From: Pyrobaculum sp.
GTDB lineage: Archaea; Thermoproteota; Thermoprotei; Thermoproteales; Thermoproteaceae
DNA: 6,237 nt
Direction: 5' to 3'
Assembly (NCBI GenBank): GCA_022759345.1
Contig: JAEMPK010000099.1
Span: forward strand, 1 to 6,237
Shown here: one piece after another, positions 1-6,220 of the stretch
Layout: every line of letters begins with the position of its first letter
How positions within the stretch are numbered: the stretch's first letter is position 1
Program-made: the position numbers and the translations under genes
Notes under the pieces: model-generated
Database searches by the model: none
What the model was told of the DNA's origin: nothing
What the model saw: the letters and a program-made list of their open reading frames with translations, nothing else

Positions 1-1044
1 GGTGTACCAGTTGTTATGTATGTAGAAGCCGTTGCGGAGGTCCGCCAGCAACGCTTCCAAATCCGCCGGCCCGTCCCCCGGAGCGACCTCCACGTGGCCC
101 GGCACAGGCCTGGCCCAGCCGCTGAGTGCGTGGCCAGTCGGCTCCATCCCCAGGGCGTGGGCTGTCCGCCTCGTGTGTATGAAGCCGCTGAGGACGCCCC
201 TTCTGTACACCTCGACGGGTCTCGGCGGAGTCCCCTCGAAGTCGAAGGGGACGTAGCCGTGTGCCGACTCGTCGTAGGTCTTCTCCACTACTGTGAGTAG
301 CTCAGAGGCTACCTGCCTCCCCACGTCCTCCTTAGTGTAGCGGGAGCTGTTGGCCACGACCTCGGAGCCGTTCGTCCAGAAGTACAGCAACTCCCCCACG
401 AGGTGTCCAAACACGAGCGGGGACAGGAGGAGATCCGCCTTGGTGAGCTCTATACGTCTCTGCGGCAGTCCCTTGGCCAGGGAGAGGAGTTGTGAGTTTT
501 CTTCGCCTAGTTTCTCCGCCTTGATGTCGGCGACGCGTCTACCGGCGGCTGCGGCCGTGGCGGATAGCTCGCCTAGAAAAGACCGCATGGTCATGTAGAC
601 CCTATTGACGGCGTACTGGCCCCCGCGCCCAGTCGAGTCCTCGTACTCAACTTCGACGTAGGCGAGGTTGACGACGCCTGCACTTCTTTCTACCCCAGCC
701 GCCGAGTCCACTGCCCTCTTCACAAGGTCAGGCAACTTCTCAAAGTCCTCCGGAGGCTCGCGGCGGGTTGGGAGCCGCGGCCCCTCCACAGGCACGTAGA
801 GGGGGTCCTCTGGAAGAGACGCCAGCCTCTTCAGCGCCTCCTCTATCTGCGCCAGGTCGGGGGTTCCCGTGGCGCTTAAGAATGTGGTCTTCTTGCCCTT
901 GGCGAGGTAGATATAGGTGTTTTCTACGTCCCAGTTTTTAAAAACGGTGATTTCGTCGTTGGCGAAGCGTACCATGTAGTTCCTAACCCTCGTCTTCACG
1001 ACGATGGCCTCGTCGACGTGGCGTTGCAGAATCTTCAGAATCAT
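1..1044 (-). CDS. tldE: TldE/PmbA-like protein, partner of TldD (C-terminus beyond left edge)
   Basis: The minus-strand frame stays open from an ATG at 1044 to the window edge: 348 codons and no stop, so the protein is cut at its C-terminus. The family is usually roughly 430-450 residues, so about four fifths is visible. Family-like stretches are the block around residues 269-295 (DFEGTPPRPVEVY, then RRGVLSGFIHTRRTA) and the last visible residues, NGFYIHNNWYT, which resemble the conserved NNWYT region of archaeal PmbA proteins. Where TldD has HExxxH, this protein reads SPLVFGHLVGEL (about 208-219), so the zinc motif is absent, as expected for the TldE subunit. TldE pairs with TldD to form a cytoplasmic protease; in E. 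coli the pair matures microcin B17 and degrades CcdA. The ATG overlaps the tldD stop (ATGA), and GGTGGTG just upstream can act as a ribosome site, so translation is probably coupled. The archaeal substrate is unknown. Confidence 0.9.
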   Translation of the reverse strand, partial: MILKILQRHVDEAIVVKTRVRNYMVRFANDEITVFKNWDVENTYIYLAKGKKTTFLSATGTPDLAQIEEALKRLASLPEDPLYVPVEGPRLPTRREPPEDFEKLPDLVKRAVDSAAGVERSAGVVNLAYVEVEYEDSTGRGGQYAVNRVYMTMRSFLGELSATAAAAGRRVADIKAEKLGEENSQLLSLAKGLPQRRIELTKADLLLSPLVFGHLVGELLYFWTNGSEVVANSSRYTKEDVGRQVASELLTVVEKTYDESAHGYVPFDFEGTPPRPVEVYRRGVLSGFIHTRRTAHALGMEPTGHALSGWARPVPGHVEVAPGDGPADLEALLADLRNGFYIHNNWYT

Positions 1045-2417
1045 GGCACCACCCTGAGGTTTCTACTTCTGAAGGTAGGCCCGCCCATGGTCACGGGGAT
1101 GCCTTGCGACGGGTTGCCCTTGCCGCACGTGCCTACGAAGAGCCGGAAGTCGCGCCCCACGGCGTCTACGTTGCCCCACAGCTCCGGGGTGTCCACCTCG
1201 ATGAAGCCCTTGATGGGCTGTTTCAGCTCGCCGTTTTCGATGAGGTACCCCTCGAAGATGCCGTATCTGCCAGAGTACCTGGTGTCGTTTATGTTCCACT
1301 CGGTGTAAGACACCACGTATATCCCCCGCCTAGTGTCCCGTATAATCTCCTCAGGCCTCCAGTCGCCCGGCTCGAGGTAGGTGTTGGACATACGCGGTAT
1401 GGGCTCCCTGTCGAAAGCCGACGCCCGCGCCCCCGCGTTGCTGTGGACGCCCAACACCGCGGCGTATTGCCTGTTTGTAATAAACTCGGTGGCCCAGCCG
1501 CCCCGCACCAGTTGCTTGGGCCTGGCCACCACGCCCTCCTCGTCCACGAGGTAGAAGCCGTAGGTGCCCGGCAACGCCGGGTAGTCAGTGATGTTCACCA
1601 AGTCGCTCCCGATCTTAACCCTGAGGTTCCCCGGCCTTAGGTAGGACTCGCCAGCCTCCGCTCCCTCCCTGCCGTAGATCCTGTCGAGCTCGAAGGGGTG
1701 GCCTATAGATTCGTGCACGAGTATCCCAGTCATCTCCGGGGCGAAGACCACGTCGTATCTCCCGGGCGGGACGGAGCGCGCCTTCTCCAGAAGCGCAGAC
1801 ACCTTCCGGGACTCCTCCTCCACCGTCTTCTCCGCGCCCCGTAGGGAGTCGGCCGAGGTGCCGCCGAGGAATATATCCCTCTGGAGGCTGCCGAGAGACG
1901 GCTCGTGTTTGATAAACATACCGAATACGTAGACCCTGGGTATCTTGCTGTAGACGTCCGCCCCGTCGCTGGTCAATATGCGCTTCTCCGTCGTCCATAT
2001 ATTGACGTAGAAACGCCGCACGGTCAAGTCCTTAGCGGCGTGTTCGTCTAGGGTCTTCGCCAGCTCCACGGGGTCTAGGGGGATGTCTGGGAGGCTGTAG
2101 CTGAGCTTAGCCAACCCCTCCTCGCTAAGCGCCACCGGGCTCTTCCGCACCCTCCCCGCGGCCTTGGCGAGCTTAACCGCCCTCTCAACGGCGTCGAACA
2201 CGTCCTCGAGCTTCATGCTGGGCGTGGCGGCGAACCCCAAGCCGCCCCCCGCCACCGCCCTGACTGCGACGCCCTGCGAGGAGTAGGATACGGCGAATTC
2301 AAACTGCCCGTTTCTCAGCCCTGCGGCAGAGCCCGAGTCCCTCTGCCACCGGACCTCTACGTAAGACGCGCCTAGAGACAAGCCGTAGTCCAGAGCCTTT
2401 ACGAGAACATCCTCCAT
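1041..2417 (-). CDS. tldD: TldD metalloprotease subunit (zinc-dependent)
   Basis: A complete TldD-family protein of 458 residues from the ATG at 2417 (461 from the in-frame GTG at 2426), close to the usual family length. The catalytic zinc motif HESIGH is at residues 235-240 (His235, Glu236, His240) in the context TGILVHESIGHPFELD. The C-terminal metal-ligand cysteine is in GTCGKGNPSQGIPVTMGGP (Cys431). An N-terminal alpha/beta part (about 1-200) precedes the catalytic half. It should form a cytoplasmic heterodimer with TldE, encoded directly downstream with a 4-bp ATGA overlap. Start choice: the ATG gives an N-terminus (MEDVLVKALDYG) typical of archaeal TldD and lies 28 nt from a TATA-like box. 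The GTG at 2426 has AGGAG 7 nt upstream and is a fair alternative; an in-frame TGA directly before it rules out anything longer. Product is certain at family level; the peptide substrate is not known. Confidence 0.95.
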   Translation of the reverse strand: MEDVLVKALDYGLSLGASYVEVRWQRDSGSAAGLRNGQFEFAVSYSSQGVAVRAVAGGGLGFAATPSMKLEDVFDAVERAVKLAKAAGRVRKSPVALSEEGLAKLSYSLPDIPLDPVELAKTLDEHAAKDLTVRRFYVNIWTTEKRILTSDGADVYSKIPRVYVFGMFIKHEPSLGSLQRDIFLGGTSADSLRGAEKTVEEESRKVSALLEKARSVPPGRYDVVFAPEMTGILVHESIGHPFELDRIYGREGAEAGESYLRPGNLRVKIGSDLVNITDYPALPGTYGFYLVDEEGVVARPKQLVRGGWATEFITNRQYAAVLGVHSNAGARASAFDREPIPRMSNTYLEPGDWRPEEIIRDTRRGIYVVSYTEWNINDTRYSGRYGIFEGYLIENGELKQPIKGFIEVDTPELWGNVDAVGRDFRLFVGTCGKGNPSQGIPVTMGGPTFRSRNLRVVP

Positions 2418-2440
2418 AGACCACACTCATTAACTCCTAC

Positions 2441-2483
2441 TTAACAATTGCCGCAACGTGCCACTCTTTCGTAGAATTGTTAA
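2441..2483. promoter_or_regulatory. Symmetric divergent promoter/operator region with 9-bp inverted repeat
   Basis: TTAACAATT at 2441-2449 and AATTGTTAA at 2475-2483 form an exact 9-bp inverted repeat separated by 25 bp. The match continues imperfectly outward (GTAG on one side, CTAC on the other). Each arm's centre is 28 nt from an ATG reading away from it: 2417 for tldD and 2507 for the membrane protein. That geometry fits a pair of archaeal TATA-like boxes driving leaderless or near-leaderless transcripts in both directions. The arms are weak as TATA boxes, so they could instead be a binding site for a dimeric regulator. Seen: the repeat and spacing. Inferred: the function. Confidence 0.5.
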
Positions 2484-2506
2484 CTACCAAGCCGCATAGA
2501 TACCAC

Positions 2507-3451
2507 ATGCTCTGGTACGTAATCGGGGGATCTGAACCCAGCACCTTCTACAAGGCGACGCTTCATCTGGTTTGGTCGGCGCAAGCCGCCCTCTACCTAA
2601 CGGCGGCGTTGTTCCTCGCCGGCCTGTCTCTGCCTCAGCAACACCAGCATTTCATGGTAGCTGGTCTCCTCGCCTTTTACCACGCGGTGATGTATGTCCA
2701 GCTACCCGGCTTCATAAACGCGGTTCCGCACAGAGTAGCCACGTGGGTCCTCTTGGCGTTTTTCCTTCTAGGCGTCGCCGTCTCGCCCGGCGTGGGCTAC
2801 CTGGCGTATCTGCCCTACTCCCTCCTCCACGCGGTTCTCTACGTCAAGGGTCTTTGGGGCAAACCAACATACTACCCCAACCTCATAACCGTCGCTGGGT
2901 TGTTGCTCCTACCCCTCTCGGCGGCTCCGCTGGAGGCCGTCCTTTCCTTTCCGCTGGCTTCCGTCTACTCTTTGATGTACCGCATAGACTTCTCCCGGGC
3001 GAAGAAGAGGTTCACCGCCGCCACCGCAGCCGCCGTGGCCGCGGCTTACGTCGCCGCCTTTTTGGCGGTGAAGGCCGGGTACCTGTGGGCCGTGGCGGTG
3101 CCCTCGCTATTACTTACTATTTTCGCCGTGCCCCGGCTCAACGACCTATATGGGGCATCCGCGTTTTTCTTCCGGTGGGCCGTGGCGCTGGCGCCTCTAG
3201 GTACCCACCTCGTCTACATGGCATTTGGCGTGATTATGTCTGCCCTCTGCGTGCCCTACTTCATACCCGCCATACTATACAGAGAAGTGCCTCGCTACAG
3301 GGGCGAGCTCGTGGCTGTTGCGGCAACTGCCTACGTCTTGAGAAACGCCGGGTTCGCGGCCCCAGCGGCGGCCCTCGTTGCTGGGCTTATTTTATACGTG
3401 GCATGGCGCTCCTTCAGGGAGCGGTATTATCCGCCTCCGCCCCCGCCTTAG
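2507..3451 (+). CDS. Polytopic membrane protein, family not identified (possibly NnrS-like heme/copper protein)
   Basis: A 314-residue integral membrane protein that I cannot assign with confidence. It shows about nine or ten hydrophobic segments, roughly at 18-40, 49-66, 77-93, 96-114, 125-157 (one or two), 168-187, 191-208, 217-256 (two) and 277-299. There is no signal peptide. Histidines lie in or at the ends of segments: His20, His46, His48, His59, His108 and His234. Residues 46-50 read HQHFM, followed by a hydrophobic helix; NnrS proteins carry HxHEM at the start of their second helix, so a distant relation is possible but unproven. A basic loop (YRIDFSRAKKRF, 158-169) separates the halves. 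The protein ends in six prolines. Start: the ATG at 2507 is preferred because a TATA-like box sits 28 nt upstream; the TTG at 2477, which would add 10 polar residues, lies within that box. The gene diverges from tldD, and its stop overlaps the end of the heme o synthase gene by 4 bp. Confidence 0.85.
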   Translation: MLWYVIGGSEPSTFYKATLHLVWSAQAALYLTAALFLAGLSLPQQHQHFMVAGLLAFYHAVMYVQLPGFINAVPHRVATWVLLAFFLLGVAVSPGVGYLAYLPYSLLHAVLYVKGLWGKPTYYPNLITVAGLLLLPLSAAPLEAVLSFPLASVYSLMYRIDFSRAKKRFTAATAAAVAAAYVAAFLAVKAGYLWAVAVPSLLLTIFAVPRLNDLYGASAFFFRWAVALAPLGTHLVYMAFGVIMSALCVPYFIPAILYREVPRYRGELVAVAATAYVLRNAGFAAPAAALVAGLILYVAWRSFRERYYPPPPPP

Positions 3452-4284
3452 TGTAGCATCAACGCGATGAGAAATAGGGTGAGTATGGGGCTTGAGGTCT
3501 TGAACATCTTCCACATGGCCTCGTCTGTCATCTTCCTCAGCGCGTAGAGGCTGGTGGCCACAGTGGCGGCCACGCCGGCCAGCACCAAGACGAAGCCGGC
3601 CGCGCTACTTCCGAATATGAAGTAGAGGAGGAGTATATAGGCCGCGCTGAGGATGTTGAGGACGGAGATTATGACGATGGCCTTCCTTTCGTCTATAAGC
3701 GCCGGCAACATCGGTATGCCGGCTTTTCTGTAGTCGTGTCGGTAGCGGTAGGCCAAGGCCCATATGTGCGACGGGATCCAGAGATATATCGCGAAGGAGA
3801 TGAGCACCGCCGGAAGGTCAACTGTGCCCTTGGCCAAGGCGTAGCCCCCGAGGAAGGTGGCGTTGCCCGCGAAGCCCCCGCCCAATATGTTAAGCCAAGT
3901 CCTCCTCTTGAGCCACATGGTGTAGACTACGGCGTAGAAAAACCAGCCCAAAGCCACGAAGAGGCCGGGAAGGAGGCCCAGCGTAAAAAATCCCAACGCA
4001 ATGCCAGCCGCCGACAACGCTAGCGAGTAGACAAGCGCATTGAGGGGCGGCACCACGCCGGCGGGGAGAGGCCTTGCGGCAGTCCTAGTCATGAGGCTAT
4101 CGATGTCTCTTTCCCAGTAGTGATTGAAGGCGGCCGAGCCTGCTGTGGACAAGGTGGCAGCTAGGAGGAGTGAGCCGAGTTTTGTCCAGTCGATTTGCGG
4201 CGCGGCGTATATATAACCCGCGACGCTCGCCAGGATCAATAGCCAAATCACCCTCGGCTTAATTAAAACTATATAGGGATTCAC
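3448..4284 (-). CDS. ctaB: Protoheme IX farnesyltransferase (heme o synthase)
   Basis: A UbiA-superfamily prenyltransferase of 278 residues, also named cyoE, near the usual 280-300. It adds a farnesyl-type chain to the vinyl group of heme b to give heme o, the precursor of heme a for heme-copper terminal oxidases, and acts in the cell membrane. The first prenyl-diphosphate/Mg motif is NHYWERDID (54-62), followed by SLMTRTAARPLP, which is diagnostic of CtaB. The second conserved block is IPSHIWALAYRYRHDY with KAGIPMLP (170-194). Seven to nine hydrophobic helices surround these motifs. The start is GTG at 4284; a strong TATA box is centred about 26 nt upstream, so the mRNA is probably leaderless. 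No oxidase subunit gene is visible beside it. The gene converges on the unknown membrane protein with a 4-bp overlap. Prenyl chain length (farnesyl or geranylgeranyl) cannot be read from sequence. Confidence 0.93.
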   Translation of the reverse strand: MNPYIVLIKPRVIWLLILASVAGYIYAAPQIDWTKLGSLLLAATLSTAGSAAFNHYWERDIDSLMTRTAARPLPAGVVPPLNALVYSLALSAAGIALGFFTLGLLPGLFVALGWFFYAVVYTMWLKRRTWLNILGGGFAGNATFLGGYALAKGTVDLPAVLISFAIYLWIPSHIWALAYRYRHDYRKAGIPMLPALIDERKAIVIISVLNILSAAYILLLYFIFGSSAAGFVLVLAGVAATVATSLYALRKMTDEAMWKMFKTSSPILTLFLIALMLH

Positions 4285-4305
4285 AAGCCAAAAGCTGTAT
4301 TTTCT

Positions 4306-4321
4306 CTTTATAAAGATTTCG
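4306..4321 (-). promoter_or_regulatory. BRE/TATA promoter of ctaB
   Basis: On the minus strand CGAAA (4321-4317) is followed by the perfect palindrome CTTTATAAAG (4315-4306). This is a near-ideal archaeal TFB-recognition element plus TATA box. The TATA centre is about 26 nt from the ctaB GTG at 4284, so transcription should begin at or next to the start codon, which explains the lack of a ribosome site. Because the TATA core is palindromic, only the BRE sets its direction. Confidence 0.8.
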
Positions 4322-4332
4322 CACGAGTGCTC

Positions 4333-4347
4333 CGAACATTTTTATAC
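4333..4347 (+). promoter_or_regulatory. BRE/TATA promoter of the aldolase-taw3 unit
   Basis: CGAAC (4333-4337) followed by ATTTTTATAC (4338-4347) resembles a BRE plus TATA box. Its T-rich core is centred roughly 22-24 nt before the GTG at 4365, so the transcript should have little or no leader. A weak GGTAG (4355-4359) upstream of the GTG might help if a short leader exists. The box lies only about 30 bp from the oppositely directed ctaB promoter. Confidence 0.7.
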
Positions 4348-4364
4348 TACACGTAGGTAGAGCC

Positions 4365-5270
4365 GTGAAGATTGAAGGAGTCATCGCGGCGACAGTGACG
4401 CCGTTTACAAAAGACGGCGTTAACTACGAAGCTTTGAAAATCCTCCTCTCTAGGATCGTGGAGGCGGGATATCAAGGGGTCTTCCCCACCTCCTCTACGG
4501 GAGAGGTGACTAAGTTGACGCCGGAGGAGCGGGTAAAGGTCATGGAGGTGGCCCGCGACGTGGCGAAGGGCAAGACGCTGGTAGTGGGGGGTACGGGCAC
4601 CGGAGATCACATATCCACTATAGAAATAGCTAGGCGGTACAAAGACGTGGGGGTTGATATACTCTTGGTCACGCCGCCTTACTACATCCAATACGACTGG
4701 GCCGCTCTCTACGCCTTCTACAAGAAGGTGTTGGACAAGGTTGACATGCCTACGATCCTCTACACAATCCCCCTGGCCACTGGCTACAACATACCGGTGG
4801 AGGTCTTCGAGCTGGTCGCCAACGAGTACAGCCAGGTGGTGGGCGTCAAGGACAGCTCGGGCGACTTCCGCTACCACCTCGACCTCATACACCTCCTCGG
4901 CAGGAGGCTCTCCGTCTTGCAGGGCCTCGACATGTTGTTTGTTCCGTCGTTGTTGATGGGGGCCCACGGCGGGGTTTTGGCGGGGCCAAACTTCCTCGGC
5001 CGCATCACGCTTGAGCAGTACCGCCTCGTGAAGGAGGGCAGGGTCCAGGAGGCCGTGGCCCTCCACAACAAGTTGATGCCGCTGTGGAGGTTCATGGGCG
5101 GTTGCGGGCTTGTGGGGAAGCTAGGCGGCAAATGGCCCACGCTTTACAAGGTCGCCGCCCAGCTGGTCCACGGCATAGACATGGGACCGCCGAGGGAGCC
5201 CCTCCCGCCTATCGACGACAAAGACAAGAAGGAGCTGGAGAGGCTCCTCAAGGAGCTGGGCCTTATCTAA
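4365..5270 (+). CDS. DapA/NAL-family class I aldolase, substrate uncertain
   Basis: A complete (beta/alpha)8 lyase of the dihydrodipicolinate synthase/N-acetylneuraminate lyase family, 301 residues, the usual length, with an added charged helix at the end (284-301). The Schiff-base lysine is Lys162 in VVGVKDSSGDF, the catalytic tyrosine is Tyr133 in YTIPLATG, and the carboxylate-binding loop is PTSSTGE (41-47), a variant of GTTGE. VTPPYY (102-107) and GAHGGVLAGPNF (199-210) are also typical. In true DHDP synthases the tyrosine is followed by NVPSRTG, with Arg138 binding the aspartate semialdehyde carboxylate; here that position is Ala138. It therefore probably acts on another 2-oxo acid aldol, splitting or forming it via a pyruvate Schiff base in the cytoplasm. 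It does not look like the Thermoproteus/Sulfolobus KDG aldolase type either. GTG start with a promoter directly upstream; taw3 follows after 3 bp. Confidence 0.88.
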   Translation: MKIEGVIAATVTPFTKDGVNYEALKILLSRIVEAGYQGVFPTSSTGEVTKLTPEERVKVMEVARDVAKGKTLVVGGTGTGDHISTIEIARRYKDVGVDILLVTPPYYIQYDWAALYAFYKKVLDKVDMPTILYTIPLATGYNIPVEVFELVANEYSQVVGVKDSSGDFRYHLDLIHLLGRRLSVLQGLDMLFVPSLLMGAHGGVLAGPNFLGRITLEQYRLVKEGRVQEAVALHNKLMPLWRFMGGCGLVGKLGGKWPTLYKVAAQLVHGIDMGPPREPLPPIDDKDKKELERLLKELGLI

Positions 5271-5273
5271 GCT

Positions 5274-5927
5274 GTGGGCGTAGTAGACAGAAGGGTTTTC
5301 GAGGCGCGGAAGAAGGCGTTTATAGAGCGGCTGGAGCGGGAGGCCCTGCAGGAGCGGGTAGACGGCGACATCCTGCCGCTTCTCCGGCTCCTTAACACAC
5401 ACCCCGATGTCTACACCACCTCTAGTTGCAGTGGGCGGATTATGGTGGCCGAGGCGGTGAGGCCGAGCTACAGCAAGGGTAGGGGGTTCAGGCCGGTTGC
5501 CAAGTGGCACCACCCAGTTCCGGCGGAGCTAGTGGCTGAGGCAGTCGCGGAGGTGGACAACGCGTGGCTTATGGTGAGGGGCGCCATTCTGCACCTAGCC
5601 GCCGCCGACGCCAAGACTGCGTATAGGCTGGTGGAGATTGGGCGGGAAACCGGCCACAAACACAGCGGGATAATAGCGATAAACCGAGGCGGCATTTTCG
5701 TAGAAATACTCGGCGAAGAGCGGCTGGACATCCCGCTTAAGCGAGACGGCGTCTTGGTCTCAGACATGGCCGCCGCGGTTGATATGGCCAACAAGACTTT
5801 GGTATTGGCCAAGCTGAGGCTCTACTGGCTGGCGGCGCGGCTCGAGGCGGAGCTCTTCGGCAGAGAGGCGCCCTCAAGTGAGGAAATTCGACAGGCCATT
5901 AGGCGCGTGGCTCATTGTCTTGGCTGA
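5274..5927 (+). CDS. taw3: Wyosine-type tRNA-Phe modification methyltransferase Taw3 (TYW3 family)
   Basis: A complete 217-residue TYW3-family protein. The family signature TTSSCSGR is at residues 48-55, followed by KWHH (77-80) and ETGHKHSGI (125-133), which belongs to the conserved SGI block. An N-terminal basic helix (RRVFEARKKAF) and a closing helix complete the usual length. TYW3 enzymes use S-adenosylmethionine to methylate N-4 of the tricyclic wyosine intermediate at position 37 of tRNA-Phe; in archaea this yields imG or mimG from imG-14 or imG2, helping hold reading frame. Translation starts at GTG 5274, only 3 nt after the aldolase stop; the nearest AGGAG (5251-5255) is 18 nt away, so reinitiation or coupling is likely. 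It appears to be the second gene of a two-gene transcript. No other wyosine gene is in the window. Confidence 0.92.
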   Translation: MGVVDRRVFEARKKAFIERLEREALQERVDGDILPLLRLLNTHPDVYTTSSCSGRIMVAEAVRPSYSKGRGFRPVAKWHHPVPAELVAEAVAEVDNAWLMVRGAILHLAAADAKTAYRLVEIGRETGHKHSGIIAINRGGIFVEILGEERLDIPLKRDGVLVSDMAAAVDMANKTLVLAKLRLYWLAARLEAELFGREAPSSEEIRQAIRRVAHCLG

Positions 5928-5941
5928 ACGGCGCTACGCAA

Positions 5942-5954
5942 CATTTTTTAAATT
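5942..5954 (+). promoter_or_regulatory. TATA box of the winged-helix gene
   Basis: CATTTTTTAAATT lies in the 44-bp gap after the taw3 stop. The T-rich/TTTAAA core is centred about 22-24 nt before the ATG at 5972, matching the spacing of the aldolase promoter at 4333-4347. It gives the small regulator its own leaderless transcript and argues against a start at the upstream TTG (5915) or at ATG 5957. Confidence 0.65.
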
Positions 5955-5971
5955 GGATGCACGCTGTACAC

Positions 5972-6220
5972 ATGGCGAGAGCAAAAACAGCGACTGCGCT
6001 TTCAGATCCGAGAAGAGTTGCCCTAATTAAACTACTAGAGGAAAGAGGGCCGCTCACCCAGGCCCAGATAGCCAAGGCCCTCAACATGTCGTGGGGACAG
6101 TTGCAGTGGCATTTGTATATCCTTGAAAGAGAGGGTAGAGTAAGAAGAATAACGAAAAACGGGTTTACATATTACGTATCAGCCGCGGCATCTACCCAAT
6201 TTTTGTCAGATTTAGAATAA
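5972..6220 (+). CDS. Small winged-helix DNA-binding protein, ArsR-like fold
   Basis: An 82-residue protein made up almost entirely of one winged helix-turn-helix domain. Helix 1 is SDPRRVALIKLLEERG (11-26), helix 2 TQAQIAKALNMS (29-40), recognition helix WGQLQWHLYILEREG (41-55), and the wing RVRRITKNGFTYYVSA (56-71). This is the ArsR/MarR-like layout common in archaeal transcription factors. It contains no cysteine, so it lacks the usual ArsR metal site. Its ligand and targets are unknown; it might regulate its own promoter or nearby genes. Start: ATG 5972 is chosen because the TATA box is correctly spaced and the domain begins directly after it; a TTG at 5915 would overlap taw3 and add residues unrelated to the fold. 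Its second half is richer in A/T than neighbouring genes (22 of 60 bases are G/C at 6121-6180). Only 17 bp follow it in the window, with no recognisable terminator. Confidence 0.85.
   Translation: MARAKTATALSDPRRVALIKLLEERGPLTQAQIAKALNMSWGQLQWHLYILEREGRVRRITKNGFTYYVSAAASTQFLSDLE

Noticed and set aside
1104..1640. Plus-strand 178-codon frame opposite tldD
   Set aside because: It lies opposite the conserved C-terminal half of TldD and has no domain or promoter.
2572..3456. Plus-strand 294-codon frame overlapping the membrane protein gene
   Set aside because: The product is Arg/Pro/Gly-rich with no domain, a frame-shadow of GC-rich sequence; the alternative frame gives clean membrane helices.
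4347..5066. Long minus-strand open frame of 239 codons opposite the aldolase
   Set aside because: The sense strand encodes a full aldolase with catalytic residues; the antisense product is a low-complexity His/Val/Glu-rich shadow of GC-rich codons with no recognisable domain.
4365..5270. Naming the aldolase DapA or KDG aldolase
   Set aside because: The DHDP synthase Arg138 position is Ala, and the motifs do not match the archaeal KDG aldolase type, so only a family-level call is supported.
5915..5971. TTG start that would extend the winged-helix protein by 19 residues
   Set aside because: It lies inside taw3 and upstream of the TATA box, so the likely transcript would not include it.
5972..6220. 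Calling the regulator an arsenic or metal sensor
   Set aside because: The protein has no cysteine and no visible metal-binding set of residues.
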